This document shows positions 1-5,246 of a DNA stretch of 5,783 nucleotides, in pieces; the stretch's first letter is position 1; each line of letters begins with the position of its first letter. Location: assembly GCA_031290405.1 (NCBI GenBank), contig JAITNO010000126.1, positions 1-5,783 on the forward strand, written 5' to 3'. The position numbers and the translations under genes are program-made. Source of the DNA: Spirochaetaceae bacterium. GTDB lineage: Bacteria; Spirochaetota; Spirochaetia; Treponematales; Breznakiellaceae. The notes under the pieces are model-generated. The model worked only from the letters and a program-made list of their open reading frames with translations, was not told the DNA's origin and ran no database searches.

Positions 1-1200
1 AAGGCGGAGTATAAGGAAAAAAAGGATTGCCCGACGCATACGGACGCGGTTAATCTGATTATTAAGGCTCTTACGGACAAGGAACACGGCGTGATTTCGG
101 ACATGAGCGTCATCAAGACGGTGGGGCACCGCGTTCTGCACGGCGGCGACAAGTTTACGAAGTCGGTGGTGGTGAGCCCGGAGGCGCTTGCGGTGTTCGA
201 GCAGATGAAGGATCTGGGGCCGTTGCACATTCCGGCGAACATTATGGGGATTGAGGCCGCGGCGAAGGTGCTGCCGGGCGTGCCCCAGTGTGCGGTGATG
301 GATACGGCCTGGCACCAGACGATGCCGGAGACGTCGTTCCTCTACGCGACGCCCTACGAATGGTACGAGAAGTACGGCGCGCGGCGCTACGGCTTTCACG
401 GGACGTCGTTCCTCTATGTGGCCAAGCGCGCGGCGGTGTTGCTGGGCAAGGACCCGCTCAAGACGAACCTTATCATCTGCCATGTGGGCAACGGCGCGTC
501 GGTGTGCGCGGTGAAGGACGGCTGCTCGTTCGACACGTCGATGGGGATTACGCCGCTGGAGGGGCTGGTTATGGGCACGCGCAGCGGCGACATCGACCCG
601 GTGCTTTCCCTCTATATTATGCGGAAGTCGGGGATGAGCGCGGCGGAGATGGATGCGGCGCTGAACAAGAAGTCCGGTCTCTTGGGCATTACGGGGAAGT
701 ACTCCGACCGGCGCGACATTGAGAACGCCGCGGCGGAGGGCGACAAGCGTTCGGCGCTTGCCCAGGAGATGGAGGCTTACCGGCTCCGCAAGTATATCGG
801 CGCGTACTATGCCGCGCTGGGCTGCGAGGTGGACGCGCTCATCTTTACCGCGGGCGTGGGGGAGTTTGGCAACGACCTGAGGGCGAAGTTCTGCCAGGGG
901 CTGGACCGGATGGGCTTTGTGCTGGACGCACAGAGGAACAACCTTGCCCGCACGCGCAACGCCGAGTCGTATATTTCGGCGGAAACTTCCCCGATTCCGA
1001 TCATGGTGATCCCGACGGACGAGGAGCTGGTGATGACGGAAGACGCGGTGGCCCTGCTGGAGGGCAGATACGACGTGCACACGAAGTTCGAGTATTCGTT
1101 TGCGAAGAAGGGCTATGTGAACAAGACGCGCGCCGCCGGGCTGGAGAAGGACTTGGCGAAAAACCCCGCGCTGGCGAAGATCGTCGCCAGGCCCAAGTAG
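1..1200 (+). CDS. ackA: acetate kinase, 5' end cut by window edge
   Basis: The protein interconverts acetyl phosphate + ADP with acetate + ATP, the cytoplasmic ATP-yielding last step of acetate fermentation. The frame is open from base 1, so the GTG at 91 is internal and roughly 40-50 N-terminal residues, with the first phosphate-binding motif, lie outside. Visible family motifs, in window codon numbering, are GHRVLHGGDKF (42-52, substrate arginine R44), MDTAWHQTMP (100-109, catalytic Asp D101), RRYGFHGTS (128-136, active-site His H133), CHVGNGAS, GTRSGDID (active-site Arg) and PTDEEL near the end. Two oddities: the usual GTSH is GTSF (F137), and about 40 residues follow the normal family C terminus (VHTKFEYSF onward). 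The esterase gene begins 15 bases downstream and is probably co-transcribed. Identity is near certain from the motifs. Confidence 0.96.
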   Translation, partial: KAEYKEKKDCPTHTDAVNLIIKALTDKEHGVISDMSVIKTVGHRVLHGGDKFTKSVVVSPEALAVFEQMKDLGPLHIPANIMGIEAAAKVLPGVPQCAVMDTAWHQTMPETSFLYATPYEWYEKYGARRYGFHGTSFLYVAKRAAVLLGKDPLKTNLIICHVGNGASVCAVKDGCSFDTSMGITPLEGLVMGTRSGDIDPVLSLYIMRKSGMSAAEMDAALNKKSGLLGITGKYSDRRDIENAAAEGDKRSALAQEMEAYRLRKYIGAYYAALGCEVDALIFTAGVGEFGNDLRAKFCQGLDRMGFVLDAQRNNLARTRNAESYISAETSPIPIMVIPTDEELVMTEDAVALLEGRYDVHTKFEYSFAKKGYVNKTRAAGLEKDLAKNPALAKIVARPK

Positions 1201-1215
1201 GCAGAGGCTGTCTTG

Positions 1216-1974
1216 ATGGCGAAAAGAACCCTTGTCCTGGCGCTTGTCGCGCTCGCCCTGCTCGGCGTCGCCTCCTGTTCAGAGAGGGATGCGGCCCAGC
1301 GGGTGTTGCTCTACGGCGATTCGTTGGTGTGGGGCTGGATACCCGTCGAAAACCAGGACCGGGACGGCGGGCGTTATCCGTATAAGGCCCGCATCGCCGG
1401 CGTTATGCAGAAAGAGCTTGGCGGCGCGTGGAGTCTTGTCGAAGAGGGCCTCAACGGGCGGACGGCGGGCGTCGACGTCGCGTTCTGGAACTTCCCGGAC
1501 ATCGACCGGCAGGACCAGAACTTCAACGGGCGACGGACGCTGCTCCCTGCGATCTGGAGCCACGAGCCGCTGCGCGTCGTCGTCATCATGCTGGGGGTCA
1601 ACGACGCGCGCAACTTCCTGCATCAGACCATTGGCGACGTTGAGCGTTCCGTCGAAACCCTCGTCAAGCTGGCCAAGTCGGGCTCGATGCAAAAGGCGCC
1701 GGCGGCCATCGTCCTCGTGTCGCCGCCGCCGGTGGGGAAAGGCGCCTCCGAGCTGTTCAGCACGATCTTCGACGAGGGGAGTTTTGCCCTCGTCAAGCGC
1801 TACGCGGCGGCGTATCGGGCGGTTGCCGAGCGGGAAGGCGTCCTCTTCTTCGACGCGGCGAGCGTCGTCCCCGTCGCCGACGGCGTTGACGGCGTCCACC
1901 TGAGCGCGAAGAGCACTCACATCCTCGGCAAGGCCCTGGCCGCCTTCGTCAAAGAAAACGTCGGCGCGCAGTAA
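1216..1974 (+). CDS. SGNH/GDSL-family esterase lipoprotein (MsAcT arylesterase-like)
   Basis: A 252-residue secreted hydrolase that probably cleaves acyl or aryl esters; the true substrate is unknown. ATG 1216 is preferred over TTG 1213 because AGAGG (1203-1207) sits 8 bases before it. Residues 5-20 form a hydrophobic signal peptide ending in VASC, a lipobox with lipidated Cys21. All four SGNH blocks are present: GDSL with nucleophile S36, EEGLNGRT with G78, GVND with N129, and DGVHLS with D225 and H228. The order, spacing and GWIPVE, IMLG, VSPPP and FFDA segments match my recollection of the Mycobacterium smegmatis acyltransferase/arylesterase, though that enzyme is not a lipoprotein. It sits between ackA and lptC in an apparent operon. 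Acetyl-ester removal is possible but not shown. The fold is certain and the substrate is not. Confidence 0.9.
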   Translation: MAKRTLVLALVALALLGVASCSERDAAQRVLLYGDSLVWGWIPVENQDRDGGRYPYKARIAGVMQKELGGAWSLVEEGLNGRTAGVDVAFWNFPDIDRQDQNFNGRRTLLPAIWSHEPLRVVVIMLGVNDARNFLHQTIGDVERSVETLVKLAKSGSMQKAPAAIVLVSPPPVGKGASELFSTIFDEGSFALVKRYAAAYRAVAEREGVLFFDAASVVPVADGVDGVHLSAKSTHILGKALAAFVKENVGAQ

Positions 1975-2019
1975 GGCGCCGTCCCTTCACCTTCATCCGT
2001 GAAATGCCGATAAGGGGGT

Positions 2020-2691
2020 ATGAGATTCTGTTTATCCCTCCTTCTCCTCCCGCTTTCCGTTCTTTTCTGCGCCTGCACGTTTGTCTATGGCGAAGGGCAA
2101 GCGGAGGCGTACACCTATCCTGAAATCACGATGGAAGACCTTGATTATGTGAGGATGCGCGACGGCGAGATGGTCGCCCGATTGAAGGCCGACCTGGGCA
2201 ACCGCTATGAAAGCCGGCACATCATGGAGCTGACGAACTATAAATTTGAACAGTACGACACGGGGAGCGGCGCCATCGACGCGATAGGAGACGGCGGCGC
2301 GGCGAGCGTGGACGTGGTTTCCAACAACATTCAGATGAAGGAGGGCGTAACGATCCAGGTCGACTCCGAGGACTTTACGCTGCGGGCCGCCGACCTCGAT
2401 TGGCAGGACAAGCAGAAGGTCTTGTCAGGCGCCGAAACCTCGCCGGTCGTCATCACCCGCACCAACGGCACGGAGGTACACGGCACGGGCTTCCACTCCG
2501 ACATCCGAGGCAGGACGTGGGTGTTCAACAGCGACGTGAACGGGGTTTATGTGAGCGATGAAGAGGAGGAGGAGGGGGATGAGGATGCGAAGGCGGGGGA
2601 GGACGCGGCGGAGGGGGCGGAGGACTCGGGGGCCGCCCCCCGCCAGCCCCCCGCCAGCCCCGCCCCGCAACAACAGCTCCCCGCCCCGTAG
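2020..2691 (+). CDS. lptC: LptC-family LPS/glycolipid-export lipoprotein with acidic, proline-rich tail
   Basis: A 223-residue envelope protein. LptC bridges the LptB2FG transporter to periplasmic LptA and passes lipid to the outer membrane. A hydrophobic N terminus (residues 3-18) ends in FCAC, a loose spirochaete-type lipobox with Cys19 as likely lipidation site. Residues about 30-180 are a beta-rich LptC/OstA-like repeat region: MRDGEMVARLKAD, ASVDVVSNNIQM, VTIQVDSEDFTLRAADLDW, GTGFHSDIRGRTWVFNSDV. From residue 180 the chain turns low-complexity, first Glu/Asp/Ala-rich and then Pro/Ala/Gln-rich, which LptC normally lacks. AAGGGGG (2012-2018) lies just before ATG 2020. It follows the esterase by 45 bases. 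No lptA or lptB follows, so the Lpt genes are split here. Known treponemes lack classical LPS, so the cargo may be another glycolipid (inference). Confidence 0.78.
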   Translation: MRFCLSLLLLPLSVLFCACTFVYGEGQAEAYTYPEITMEDLDYVRMRDGEMVARLKADLGNRYESRHIMELTNYKFEQYDTGSGAIDAIGDGGAASVDVVSNNIQMKEGVTIQVDSEDFTLRAADLDWQDKQKVLSGAETSPVVITRTNGTEVHGTGFHSDIRGRTWVFNSDVNGVYVSDEEEEEGDEDAKAGEDAAEGAEDSGAAPRQPPASPAPQQQLPAP

Positions 2692-2853
2692 CGCCAGACA
2701 CCCGTGCGCGCCAGAGCGTCCTCCCTCCAAGCGCCAGCCATCTTCGTCCGCCCCCCAGCGTCCAGCGCAAAGCGCAAAGAGGGAAGCGGCCCGCGCGTGG
2801 AGCAGCGTCCGCGTATTTGACGGAGAATGGTCGAGGGCGTGAAGTGCGCGCTC

Positions 2854-2897
2854 AGGGGGGCGTGCCCCCCTCATGGGTTTGCTTCTCTATCTTTTTT
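2854..2897 (+). terminator. G6/C6 hairpin with distal T run, possible terminator of the ackA-lptC operon
   Basis: Six G (2855-2860), loop CGTG and six C (2865-2870), extended by an A-T pair, form a 7-bp stem. It is followed by TCAT, GGGTTT and a T6 run (2892-2897) about 20 bases beyond the stem. That spacing is too wide for a textbook intrinsic terminator. It may instead be a dispersed palindromic element, since a similar arrangement lies on the minus strand at the right edge. Confidence 0.35.
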
Positions 2898-2903
2898 GCG
2901 GTC

Positions 2904-2931
2904 TTGACGAGTGGGGCGTTTGTCGGATACT
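2904..2931 (+). promoter_or_regulatory. sigma-70-type promoter for satP
   Basis: TTGACG (2904-2909, 5/6 match) and GATACT (2926-2931, 4/6 match) are separated by 16 bases. The predicted transcription start is near 2938, giving a leader of about 34 bases. That leader contains a small hairpin, GAGGG (2943-2947) and CCCTC (2953-2957) around TTTGT, just before the ribosome-binding site AAGGAG (2961-2966). Confidence 0.5.
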
Positions 2932-2971
2932 CTTGCGTGTGTGAGGGTTTGTCCCTCGCTAAGGAGCGATT

Positions 2972-3529
2972 ATGTCAAGCGAACAGAAATTGGCGAATGC
3001 GGGCCCGCTGGGGCTGATGGGCTTTGGAATGACGACGGTGCTGCTGAACCTGCACAATGCGGGGTTTTTCCCGAACAGTTCCATCGTGTTTTCGATGGGG
3101 CTCTTTTACGGCGGCCTGGCGCAGGTCATTGCGGGCATCCTGGAATCCAGGCGCGGCAACACGTTTGGGACGGTGGCGTTCGTGTCCTACGGGTTTTTTT
3201 GGATCAGCCTTGTGGGGATTTGGCTTTTGCCGGTAAAGGGGCTCGCCGAGGCCCCGTCGAAGGCCTTCATGGGGTGGTATCTCGTGCTCTGGGGGGTTTT
3301 TACGCTCTTCATGTTCTTGGGAACGCTCAAGGGCAGCAGGGTGTTGCAGTTCGTCTTCCTCTCGCTCACCGTGCTTTTCGCGCTGCTCGCCCTGCACAAT
3401 TTCCTCGACAGCCACCTCATCGGCGTGATTGCCGGCATCGTGGGTCTTGCCTGCGGCGCCTCGGCGATGTACCTGGCGATGGCCGAGCTGCTGCACGAAC
3501 AGCATGGCCACTCGGTGCTGCCGTTCTAG
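2972..3529 (+). CDS. satP: acetate/succinate permease of the GPR1/FUN34/YaaH family
   Basis: A 185-residue inner-membrane transporter that moves acetate, and in E. coli also succinate, with protons. The family signature is present near the N terminus as NAGPLGLMGF (residues 9-18), where the usual NPAPLGL has lost its first proline. About six membrane segments follow, with the conserved FYGGLAQ, RRGNTFG, LWGVFTLFMF, GTLKG, RVLQFVF, SLTVLFALLA and CGASAMYLAMAE stretches. Length and most of these blocks match E. coli SatP (188 residues) very closely. AAGGAG (2961-2966) lies 5 bases before ATG 2972. It has its own promoter, so it can be expressed apart from the operon to its left. With ackA nearby, import or export of fermentation acetate is the natural role. 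Identity is very firm. Confidence 0.96.
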   Translation: MSSEQKLANAGPLGLMGFGMTTVLLNLHNAGFFPNSSIVFSMGLFYGGLAQVIAGILESRRGNTFGTVAFVSYGFFWISLVGIWLLPVKGLAEAPSKAFMGWYLVLWGVFTLFMFLGTLKGSRVLQFVFLSLTVLFALLALHNFLDSHLIGVIAGIVGLACGASAMYLAMAELLHEQHGHSVLPF

Positions 3530-3601
3530 GCGGTTTGTTACTATGGCATGGCTTGGTGGTTTGTTAGTACAGTATTTAGTACGACAGAAGGAGATAAATG
3601 T
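3530..3601 (+). promoter_or_regulatory. leader of the BI-1 gene, with short repeats and strong ribosome-binding site
   Basis: This 72-base gap is AT-richer than its surroundings. It carries two copies of GGTTTGTTA (3532-3540 and 3558-3566) and two of TAGTAC (3565-3570 and 3578-3583). I find no -35/-10 pair with convincing spacing, so a promoter here is only suspected. AGAAGGAG (3586-3593) is a strong ribosome-binding site, 4 bases before an out-of-frame ATG (3598) and 8 bases before the real start (3602). Confidence 0.4.
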
Positions 3602-4381
3602 ATGAACGATTATTCTTATAGGGGAAAGACCATTGTTACCGAACGCGGGACGATGCATTCCGACGCCGACGCCGCCCAGCGGTTTATGGCGAACGTTTAT
3701 TTGTGGATGACCGGCGCGCTGGTCGTGACGGGCCTGGCCGCGATATTGACGGTGGGGCCGGCGGCGCTGAACCCGGCCTACACGCAGGAGCAGGCTGTAC
3801 AGATTGCCCTGGGCACGGCGATTGGCAGGTTGGTGTTCGGCAGCAAGGTTGGGTACATCGTCCTTATCGTGGCGGAGCTGGCCCTCGTCTTTTTCTTGGC
3901 GGCGCGGATCAGGCAGATGAGCAAGCCTGCGGCGATGGCGGCGTTCTTTGCCTTCGCGACGCTGAACGGGATTACGCTTTCGTCGATATTCCTGGTGTAT
4001 TCGCTGCCGTCGATCGGCACGGCGTTTTTCATTTCGGCGGGTATGTTCGGCGGGATGAGCCTCTACGGGACGCTTACCAAGAGAGACCTCTCGAAGATGG
4101 GGAACATCTGCGGGATGGCCCTCTGGGGCATCATCATCTCCTGCGTCGTGAATATGTTTTTACGGTCGCCGGGCTTTTCCTACGCGATAAGCATCCTCAC
4201 TGTGGTCGTCTTTACCGGCCTTACCGCATACGACACGCAGAAACTCAAGCGATTGCAACTCGCCGACGGCAGCACGGACAGCTATGCCAAGGCGTCGATC
4301 TTCGGCGCGCTGACGCTCTACCTCGACTTTATCAATATGTTCCTCGCCCTGTTGCGCATCTTCGGACGCTCCCGCAACTAG
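3602..4381 (+). CDS. Bax inhibitor-1/YccA family membrane protein (YbhL-like)
   Basis: A 259-residue inner-membrane protein with seven hydrophobic segments. Bacterial relatives include B. subtilis YetJ, a pH-sensitive calcium leak channel, and E. coli YccA and YbhL; the role here is unproven. The start is ATG 3602, 8 bases after AAGGAG. The frame also extends upstream to 3548, but that extension has no ribosome-binding site and runs into the leader. After a polar N terminus of about 27 residues, TM1 begins at FMANVYLWMTGALVVTG. Family landmarks are LNGITLSSIF, SLYGTLTKRDLSKMG, GLTAYDTQKLK with D211, and LYLDFINMFLALLRIFG with D242; these are candidates for the conserved aspartate pair that gates BI-1 proteins. 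It lies downstream of satP in the same direction and ends at a 16-bp hairpin. Confidence 0.93.
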   Translation: MNDYSYRGKTIVTERGTMHSDADAAQRFMANVYLWMTGALVVTGLAAILTVGPAALNPAYTQEQAVQIALGTAIGRLVFGSKVGYIVLIVAELALVFFLAARIRQMSKPAAMAAFFAFATLNGITLSSIFLVYSLPSIGTAFFISAGMFGGMSLYGTLTKRDLSKMGNICGMALWGIIISCVVNMFLRSPGFSYAISILTVVVFTGLTAYDTQKLKRLQLADGSTDSYAKASIFGALTLYLDFINMFLALLRIFGRSRN

Positions 4382-4384
4382 GGC

Positions 4385-4426
4385 GCCGCAGCCTGCGAAC
4401 GCCGCGCGTCGTTCGTGGGTTGCGGC
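4385..4426 (+). terminator. 16-bp hairpin after the BI-1 gene, probable terminator without U tract
   Basis: Bases 4385-4400 pair without a bulge to 4411-4426 (13 Watson-Crick and 3 G-U pairs) around a 10-base loop. It begins 4 bases after the stop codon. No T run follows, so this is a factor-dependent terminator, an mRNA 3'-end stabiliser or an atypical intrinsic terminator. It separates the membrane-protein genes from the tRNA-Thr promoter at 4445. Confidence 0.5.
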
Positions 4427-4444
4427 CTCGCCCTGTGGTGCGCA

Positions 4445-4473
4445 TTGACAAAAATTCATGTTTCCTATAGCAT
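4445..4473 (+). promoter_or_regulatory. promoter of tRNA-Thr / rpmG / tRNA-Trp
   Basis: A perfect -35 box TTGACA (4445-4450) is followed either by TAGCAT (4468-4473, 17-base spacer) or by TATAGC (4466-4471, 15-base spacer). Both place the transcription start at 4478-4480, only a few bases before tRNA-Thr at 4483, as expected for a stable-RNA promoter. Confidence 0.7.
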
Positions 4474-4482
4474 GATTTCAAC

Positions 4483-4555
4483 GCCCTTGTAGCTCAGTTG
4501 GCAGAGCATATCCGTGGTAAGGATAAGGTCAACGGTTCGATTCCGTTCGAGGGCT
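4483..4555 (+). tRNA. tRNA-Thr(GGT)
   Basis: A complete 73-base cloverleaf. The 7-bp acceptor stem (4483-4489 with 4548-4554) has one G-T wobble. The D arm contains AGCTCAGTTGGCAGAGC. The anticodon stem TATCC/GGATA encloses loop GTGGTAA with anticodon GGT at 4516-4518, reading threonine ACC and ACU. The T arm is AACGG-TTCGATT-CCGTT and the discriminator is T at 4555. CCA is not encoded. It is 55 bases before rpmG and probably on the same transcript. Confidence 0.96.
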
Positions 4556-4610
4556 TGGCAAAGAGCCCCGCGGGATTGTGTTGCGCAAGAAGGGGGCAAT
4601 GGAGGATAAC

Positions 4611-4787
4611 ATGGCGTCAAAGAAGAAAGGAGCGGTGGAACTCATCGCTTTACAGTGCACTGAGTGCAAAAGGCGGAACTATACAACGCAGAAGAACCGC
4701 CGCAATATGCAGGAAAAGCTTGAACTGAAGAAATACTGCCCGTTCGACAGAAAGCACACCCTGCATAAAGAAACGAAGGTAAAATGA
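4611..4787 (+). CDS. rpmG: 50S ribosomal protein L33
   Basis: A 58-residue basic protein of the large ribosomal subunit near the E site. ATG 4611 is chosen because GGAGG (4601-4605) lies 5 bases upstream; an in-frame upstream start at 4578 has no such site and would add non-homologous residues. The sequence is a textbook L33: CTECKRRNYTTQKN, LELKKYCPFDRKHTLHKE. The zinc-ribbon pattern is incomplete: C16 and C19 form the first knuckle and C43 starts the second, but the fourth ligand is Asp (D46, codon 4746-4748). It could bind zinc with a CCCD set or lack stable zinc. It lies between tRNA-Thr and tRNA-Trp, a common bacterial arrangement. Confidence 0.96.
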   Translation: MASKKKGAVELIALQCTECKRRNYTTQKNRRNMQEKLELKKYCPFDRKHTLHKETKVK

Positions 4788-4788
4788 A

Positions 4789-4887
4789 CTGCCGCGCGGC
4801 AGAGCAACGCGGCGACGGATGCTTCTGCGAAACATCCGCCACCGGGGCGCCCCAAACTCTGCGGCGTTGCGCCGTACGCAACGCCGC
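4789..4887 (+). terminator. cluster of three hairpins between rpmG and tRNA-Trp
   Basis: Three inverted repeats follow the rpmG stop. The first is a 14-base perfect palindrome at 4789-4802. The second is CGGATG (4816-4821) with CATCCG (4833-4838). The third is an 11-bp perfect stem (4861-4871 with 4877-4887) closing a 5-base loop. None is followed by a T run, so RNA processing, attenuation or a U-less terminator are all possible. The stretch from 4788 to 4954 contains no gene. The only promoter hint for tRNA-Trp is a weak GATAAG at 4941-4946 with no good -35. Confidence 0.5.
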
Positions 4888-4954
4888 GGGGCCGCGCGCG
4901 GTACCTTGGGCGTGCGGTAGGTTTTCGCCCCGCGCGTTCCGATAAGACTCACCT

Positions 4955-5027
4955 AGGTCAGTAGCTCAATTGGTAGAGCGGCGGTCTCCAAAACCGCAGG
5001 TCGCGGGTTCGATTCCTGCCTGGCCTG
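4955..5027 (+). tRNA. tRNA-Trp(CCA)
   Basis: A complete 73-base cloverleaf. The acceptor stem (4955-4961 with 5020-5026) contains one T-G wobble. The D arm contains AGCTCAATTGGTAGAGC. The anticodon stem GCGGT/ACCGC encloses loop CTCCAAA with anticodon CCA at 4988-4990. The T arm is GCGGG-TTCGATT-CCTGC and the discriminator is G (5027), as expected for bacterial tRNA-Trp. CCA is not encoded. In many bacteria this gene leads into secE-nusG-rplK; here it is followed by G-rich spacer and opposing tRNA genes. Confidence 0.96.
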
Positions 5028-5041
5028 AAAAGGGAATCGTG

Positions 5042-5125
5042 GGCGCCCAAACGGGCGTTCCGAGCCCAGACGTGTGTGCGGGGCGGTCTGGGGCATGGGA
5101 GCGGCGGTCTGGGGCGGGGGAGGGG
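5042..5125 (+). repeat. hairpin and G-rich repeats between converging tRNA genes
   Basis: Downstream of tRNA-Trp is a small hairpin: CGCCC (5044-5048), loop AAAC and GGGCG (5053-5057). It is followed by two identical 13-base direct repeats GGCGGTCTGGGGC (5082-5094 and 5103-5115) and a dense run of G tracts (5111-5125). Transcription of tRNA-Trp and of the minus-strand tRNA pair converges here, so the structure may end both transcripts, but there is no U tract. Confidence 0.4.
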
Positions 5126-5155
5126 CGGCCCCGTGCGTGGGCGGCCTTTGACAAT

Positions 5156-5229
5156 TGAGGCTGACACGATTCGAACGTGCGACCTTCAGATCCGCAATCT
5201 GATGCTCTATCCATCTGAGCTACAACCTC
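5156..5229 (-). tRNA. tRNA-Arg(GCG)
   Basis: A complete 74-base cloverleaf on the minus strand. The acceptor stem GAGGTTG/CAGCCTC has one T-G wobble. The D arm contains AGCTCAGATGGATAGAGC. The anticodon stem TCAGA/TCTGA encloses loop TTGCGGA with anticodon GCG (plus-strand 5193-5195). The T arm is GCACG-TTCGAAT-CGTGT and the discriminator is A (5156). CCA is not encoded. GCG reads arginine CGC and CGU directly, whereas most bacteria use an ACG anticodon edited to ICG. It lies 17 bases after tRNA-Ser and is probably co-transcribed with it. Confidence 0.95.
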
Positions 5230-5246
5230 GTTAACAATGCGCATTT

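Larger units (their letters stand above)
2692..2971. other. non-coding gap between lptC and satP
   Basis: I see no convincing gene on either strand of this 280-base stretch. The first half is C-rich and carries three scattered copies of GCGCCAG (2691, 2708, 2731) with no regular spacing. The second half holds the G6/C6 hairpin, the satP promoter, a leader hairpin and the satP ribosome-binding site, described separately. The frames that stay open here are by-products of skewed base composition and have no ribosome-binding sites. Confidence 0.6.

Noticed and set aside
91..93. GTG as the ackA start
   Set aside because: The same frame is open to base 1 and encodes residues expected before the GHRVLHGG motif, so the gene starts outside the window.
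1983..2016. CCCTT pairing with AAGGG to mask the lptC ribosome-binding site
   Set aside because: Only 5 bp across a long loop with a competing weak pairing; not stronger than chance.
2558..2842. 94-codon plus-strand frame overlapping the end of lptC
   Set aside because: The product is almost only Arg, Pro, Ser and Gly from C-rich DNA in a shifted frame, with no recognisable feature.
2425..2874. Overlapping minus-strand frames opposite the lptC 3' end and the following gap
   Set aside because: They consist of Arg/Pro/Gly/Ser-rich low-complexity sequence produced by the purine/pyrimidine blocks and have no ribosome-binding sites or family motifs.
5148..5153. TTGACA as a plus-strand -35 box
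   Set aside because: No acceptable -10 box follows, and the downstream sequence is tRNA-Arg on the opposite strand.
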